A DNA stretch of 64,000 nt. It comes from Yeosuana marina. GTDB taxonomy: Bacteria; Bacteroidota; Bacteroidia; Flavobacteriales; Flavobacteriaceae. The notes below the pieces were generated by a model. It worked only from the letters and a program-made list of their open reading frames with translations. It ran no database searches and had not been told where the DNA came from. Location of the stretch: NCBI RefSeq assembly GCF_011762485.1, contig NZ_JAAKGI010000003.1, positions 124,001 to 188,000 of the forward strand. The letters are read 5' to 3'. Shown piece after piece: positions 60,920 through 64,000 of the stretch (the stretch's first letter is position 1; every line of letters begins with the position of its first letter). Position numbers and translations under genes: made by a program.

Positions 60920-61900
60920 ATGTCGCAGACAATGGAGCCCATTTTACAAGAAAATAAAAATCGTTTTGTTATTTTTCCTATTCAACACCATGATATTTGG
61001 GAATGGTATAAAAAACAAGAAGCAAGTATTTGGACTGCAGAAGAAATTGATTTACATCAAGATTTGTCAGACTGGAATAATAAATTAACCGATGATGAGC
61101 GCTATTTTATAAAGCATATTTTAGCATTTTTTGCAGCTAGCGATGGTATTGTTAATGAAAATTTGGCGGAAAATTTTGTATCTGAAGTTCAGTATAGCGA
61201 AGCAAAATTCTTTTATGGGTTTCAAATTATGATGGAGAACATCCATTCAGAGGTATATTCCCTGTTAATTGATACCTATGTTAAAGACGAAAAAGAGAAA
61301 GACCAGTTATTTAAGGCTATTGAAGTATTTCCAGCAATTAAAGAAAAAGCAGATTGGGCTTTAAAATGGATTGAATCTCCAAGTTTTGCAGAGCGCTTAA
61401 TTGCATTTGCAGCGGTTGAAGGCATCTTCTTTTCAGGTAGTTTTTGCTCTATTTTCTGGCTTAAAAAACGTGGTTTGTTACCAGGATTAACATTTTCTAA
61501 CGAGCTAATTTCGAGAGACGAAGGCTTACATTGCGATTTTGCTGTTCATTTACACGAAAACCACATTGTAAACAAAGTGCCTAAAGAGCGAATTACAGAA
61601 ATTTTAACTAATGCTTTAGATATTGAACGCATGTTTATCACAGAATCGTTACCAGCAAGTTTAATTGGTATGAATTCTAAGTTAATGACCCAATATTTGG
61701 AGTTTGTAACAGATAGGTTGCTAGGTGAATTTGGTTGTGATAAAGTATACAATTCAACAAATCCATTTGATTTTATGGACATGATTTCATTACAAGGAAA
61801 AACAAATTTCTTTGAGAAACGTGTGTCTGAATACCAAAAAGCTGGAGTTCTTAATAAAGAAGAAGATAAAGATAAATTTAGTTTTGATGCTGATTTTTAA
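60920..61900 (+). CDS. nrdB: Class Ia ribonucleotide reductase, small subunit
   Basis: 326 residues; carries the di-iron centre and tyrosyl radical. Radical-Tyr region [20 protein letters not shown] with its Tyr next to the ENIH iron ligands (as in the eukaryotic-type R2), and the second iron motif [10 protein letters not shown]. The C-terminal tail after [14 protein letters not shown] ends in FSFDADF, the flexible tail that docks on NrdA. It is followed by nrdA after about 200 bases. Requires oxygen, in contrast to nrdDG at 38814-41140. Confidence 0.95.
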   Translation: MSQTMEPILQENKNRFVIFPIQHHDIWEWYKKQEASIWTAEEIDLHQDLSDWNNKLTDDERYFIKHILAFFAASDGIVNENLAENFVSEVQYSEAKFFYGFQIMMENIHSEVYSLLIDTYVKDEKEKDQLFKAIEVFPAIKEKADWALKWIESPSFAERLIAFAAVEGIFFSGSFCSIFWLKKRGLLPGLTFSNELISRDEGLHCDFAVHLHENHIVNKVPKERITEILTNALDIERMFITESLPASLIGMNSKLMTQYLEFVTDRLLGEFGCDKVYNSTNPFDFMDMISLQGKTNFFEKRVSEYQKAGVLNKEEDKDKFSFDADF

Positions 61901-62100
61901 TCAGACATTACAAACCCTTTATTGATATAAATAGAATGCGTTGTTGATTCCTATTCATTTGAATTCAACATTATAGCTAATTAAAACAAATAATAACTCA
62001 CTAAGTTTTATCTAATTATATATTAGAATTAAAAACTAGAACAAATAACTAACCATTTTTCTGAAGGTGTGTCAGAAAAAAATTAAAAACCGTGTAAACA

Positions 62101-64000
62101 ATGTATGTAATAAAAAGAGATGGCAGGAAAGAACAAATTATGTTCGATAAGATTACTGCAAGAGTGCGTAAATTATGTTATGGATTAAACGAATTAGTTG
62201 ATCCGTTAAAAGTAACAATGCGCGTTATTGAAGGCTTATATGATGGTGTGACTACCAGCGAACTTGATAATCTTGCGGCAGAAATTGCTGCTACTATGAC
62301 GACTGCTCATCCAGATTACGCACGTTTAGCGGCGCGAATTTCGGTCTCTAACTTACACAAAAACACCAAGAAAACGTTTAGCGACGTCATGCATGATTTA
62401 TACACTTATGTAAACCCTAGAACAGGCAAAGATGCACCGCTTTTGGCTGATGATGTTTACAAAGTAATCATGGAACATAAAGATACCCTAGATTCTACTA
62501 TTATATATAATCGTGATTTTGGATATGACTATTTTGGTTTTAAAACACTAGAACGTTCATATTTATTAAAATTAAACGGTCAAATTGCTGAGCGTCCTCA
62601 GCACATGCTCATGCGTGTTGCTGTTGGAATTCATTTAAATGACATTGAGTCTGCCATAGAAACCTATGAGCTCATGTCTAAAAAATATTTTACACACGCT
62701 ACGCCAACCTTGTTTAATGCGGGCACACCAAAGCCACAAATGTCTTCATGTTTCTTGTTAACAATGAAAGACGATAGTATTGATGGTATTTACGATACCT
62801 TAAAACAAACTGCTAAAATATCACAATCTGCCGGTGGTATCGGATTATCTATCCATAATGTGCGTGCTACCGGAAGTTATATTGCGGGTACTAACGGAAC
62901 CAGTAATGGTATTGTGCCAATGTTGCAAGTGTTTAATGATACGGCGCGTTATGTCGATCAAGGAGGCGGAAAACGCAAAGGAAGTTTCGCTATTTATTTA
63001 GAACCTTGGCATGCCGATATTTTTGAATTCTTAGAGCTGAAGAAAAACCACGGTAAAGAAGAAATGCGTGCGCGCGATTTGTTTTATGCAATGTGGATTT
63101 CAGATTTATTTATGAAACGAGTGCAAGAGGATGGTCCATGGACTTTAATGTGTCCAAATGAGTGTCCAGGATTGTGCGATGTGCATAGCGAAGAGTTTGA
63201 AGCGTTATATTTAAAATATGAAGCTGCAGGCAAGGGAAGAAAAACCATTAAGGCGCGTGATCTTTGGGAGAAAATAATGGAATCTCAAATTGAAACCGGA
63301 ACGCCATACATGTTGTATAAAGATGCGGCAAACCGTAAATCCAATCAACAAAATTTAGGAACAATTCGTTCATCAAATTTATGTACAGAGATTTTAGAGT
63401 ACACGTCTCCAGATGAAATAGCTGTTTGTAATTTGGCGTCAATTGCGTTGCCAATGTTCGTTAAAAATGGAGCTTTCGATCATAAGGAATTATTCAGGGT
63501 TACAAAACGTGTCACAAAAAACCTTAATAAAGTTATAGATAGAAATTATTATCCTGTTAAGGAAGCAGAAAATTCTAATATTCGTCACAGACCTATTGGT
63601 TTAGGCGTTCAAGGTCTTGCCGATACGTTTATTCAGTTGCGTTTACCATTTACTTGCGATGAAGCTAAAAAGTTAAATCAGGATATTTTTGAAACGATTT
63701 ATTTTGCGGCCGTTACCGCTAGTATGGAAGAAGCGAAAATTGACGGGCCTTATAAAACTTTTGAAGGATCTCCAATAAGTAAAGGTAAGTTTCAATACAA
63801 TTTATGGGGTTTAAATGACGAAGATATGTGTGGTCTTTGGGACTGGGCTAAATTGCGTAAACAAGTTATGAAACATGGTGTGCGTAACTCATTATTAGTA
63901 GCGCCAATGCCAACAGCTTCAACCTCTCAAATTCTTGGAAATAATGAGTGTTTTGAGCCTTATACGTCTAATATTTATACACGACGTGTGTTATCGGGTG
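62101..64000 (+). CDS. nrdA: Class Ia ribonucleotide reductase, large subunit (3' end cut)
   Basis: 633 codons visible, no stop before the right edge. Begins [20 protein letters not shown], an ATP-cone that gives allosteric activity control. Catalytic elements: MSSCFLL (Cys217, redox pair) and the radical-site [25 protein letters not shown] and [15 protein letters not shown] belong to the catalytic barrel. The C-terminal redox cysteines and final part lie outside the window. Works with nrdB upstream. Confidence 0.96.
   Translation, partial: MYVIKRDGRKEQIMFDKITARVRKLCYGLNELVDPLKVTMRVIEGLYDGVTTSELDNLAAEIAATMTTAHPDYARLAARISVSNLHKNTKKTFSDVMHDLYTYVNPRTGKDAPLLADDVYKVIMEHKDTLDSTIIYNRDFGYDYFGFKTLERSYLLKLNGQIAERPQHMLMRVAVGIHLNDIESAIETYELMSKKYFTHATPTLFNAGTPKPQMSSCFLLTMKDDSIDGIYDTLKQTAKISQSAGGIGLSIHNVRATGSYIAGTNGTSNGIVPMLQVFNDTARYVDQGGGKRKGSFAIYLEPWHADIFEFLELKKNHGKEEMRARDLFYAMWISDLFMKRVQEDGPWTLMCPNECPGLCDVHSEEFEALYLKYEAAGKGRKTIKARDLWEKIMESQIETGTPYMLYKDAANRKSNQQNLGTIRSSNLCTEILEYTSPDEIAVCNLASIALPMFVKNGAFDHKELFRVTKRVTKNLNKVIDRNYYPVKEAENSNIRHRPIGLGVQGLADTFIQLRLPFTCDEAKKLNQDIFETIYFAAVTASMEEAKIDGPYKTFEGSPISKGKFQYNLWGLNDEDMCGLWDWAKLRKQVMKHGVRNSLLVAPMPTASTSQILGNNECFEPYTSNIYTRRVLSG

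Overview
The window is chromosomal core DNA from a member of the Flavobacteriaceae (Bacteroidota). The evidence is the AT-rich sequence, the repertoire of flavobacterial-type proteins (DUF4286, MgtE, SulP pairs, SDR-type threonine dehydrogenase, a PlsC-GNAT fusion), few Shine-Dalgarno-like sites, and promoter-like sequences of the TTG-N19-TAnnTTTG type. I cannot assign a genus. Both ends are cut inside genes: a secreted M12B-type metalloprotease (left) and nrdA (right). I see no tRNA, rRNA, CRISPR array or insertion sequence.

Layout. 1-975: 5' part of the metalloprotease (minus). 1047-8623: ribF, serS, a 40-residue membrane peptide, a TPR protein, then an operon-like run GNAT - DUF4286 - rsmA - mgtE. 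8629-8706: a structured palindromic extragenic element. 8728-13886: cupin, 2-hydroxyacid dehydrogenase, serpin lipoprotein (minus), DUF1801, two VOC proteins, TauE/SafE transporter, TM2 protein. 13959-17625 (minus): PlsC-GNAT acyltransferase, aspartokinase, GNAT. 17746-24238: fbp (plus), then a minus-strand block with two SulP anion transporters, a universal stress protein, a beta-carbonic anhydrase and a 98-residue membrane peptide. 24414-30396 (minus): gltD and gltB. 30863-35740 (plus): porin - PII - amt - PII - amt - PII. 35886-38474 (minus): PEP carboxylase. 38814-43104: anaerobic ribonucleotide reductase (nrdG, nrdD) and a large uncharacterised cysteine-rich barrel protein. 43101-46165: Rrf2 regulator facing nadA-nadB. 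46162-49308: hybrid histidine kinase, eroded duplicates of the ssb and nadB 3' ends, and ssb. 49486-64000: acetyltransferase, zinc ribbon, CBS and TPR proteins, M13 peptidase, threonine dehydrogenase, HupE-like protein, dCMP deaminase, CtpA-type protease, a MarC operon, DUF3109, and class Ia nrdB-nrdA.

How it works together. The middle third joins carbon and nitrogen supply. Two SulP carriers and a carbonic anhydrase plausibly supply bicarbonate, PEP carboxylase fixes it, and three PII proteins, two ammonium channels and glutamate synthase handle ammonium. The pairing of oxygen-independent (nrdDG) and oxygen-dependent (nrdAB) reductases points to a facultative or microaerobic lifestyle. The least understood part is the nrdDG neighbourhood. 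There a predicted flavin-barrel protein with seven cysteines has an FNR-like dyad upstream and faces an Fe-S-type Rrf2 regulator and the Fe-S enzyme NadA. The nadB-kinase-ssb interval preserves eroded duplicates of both flanking genes, which record a past duplication or insertion.
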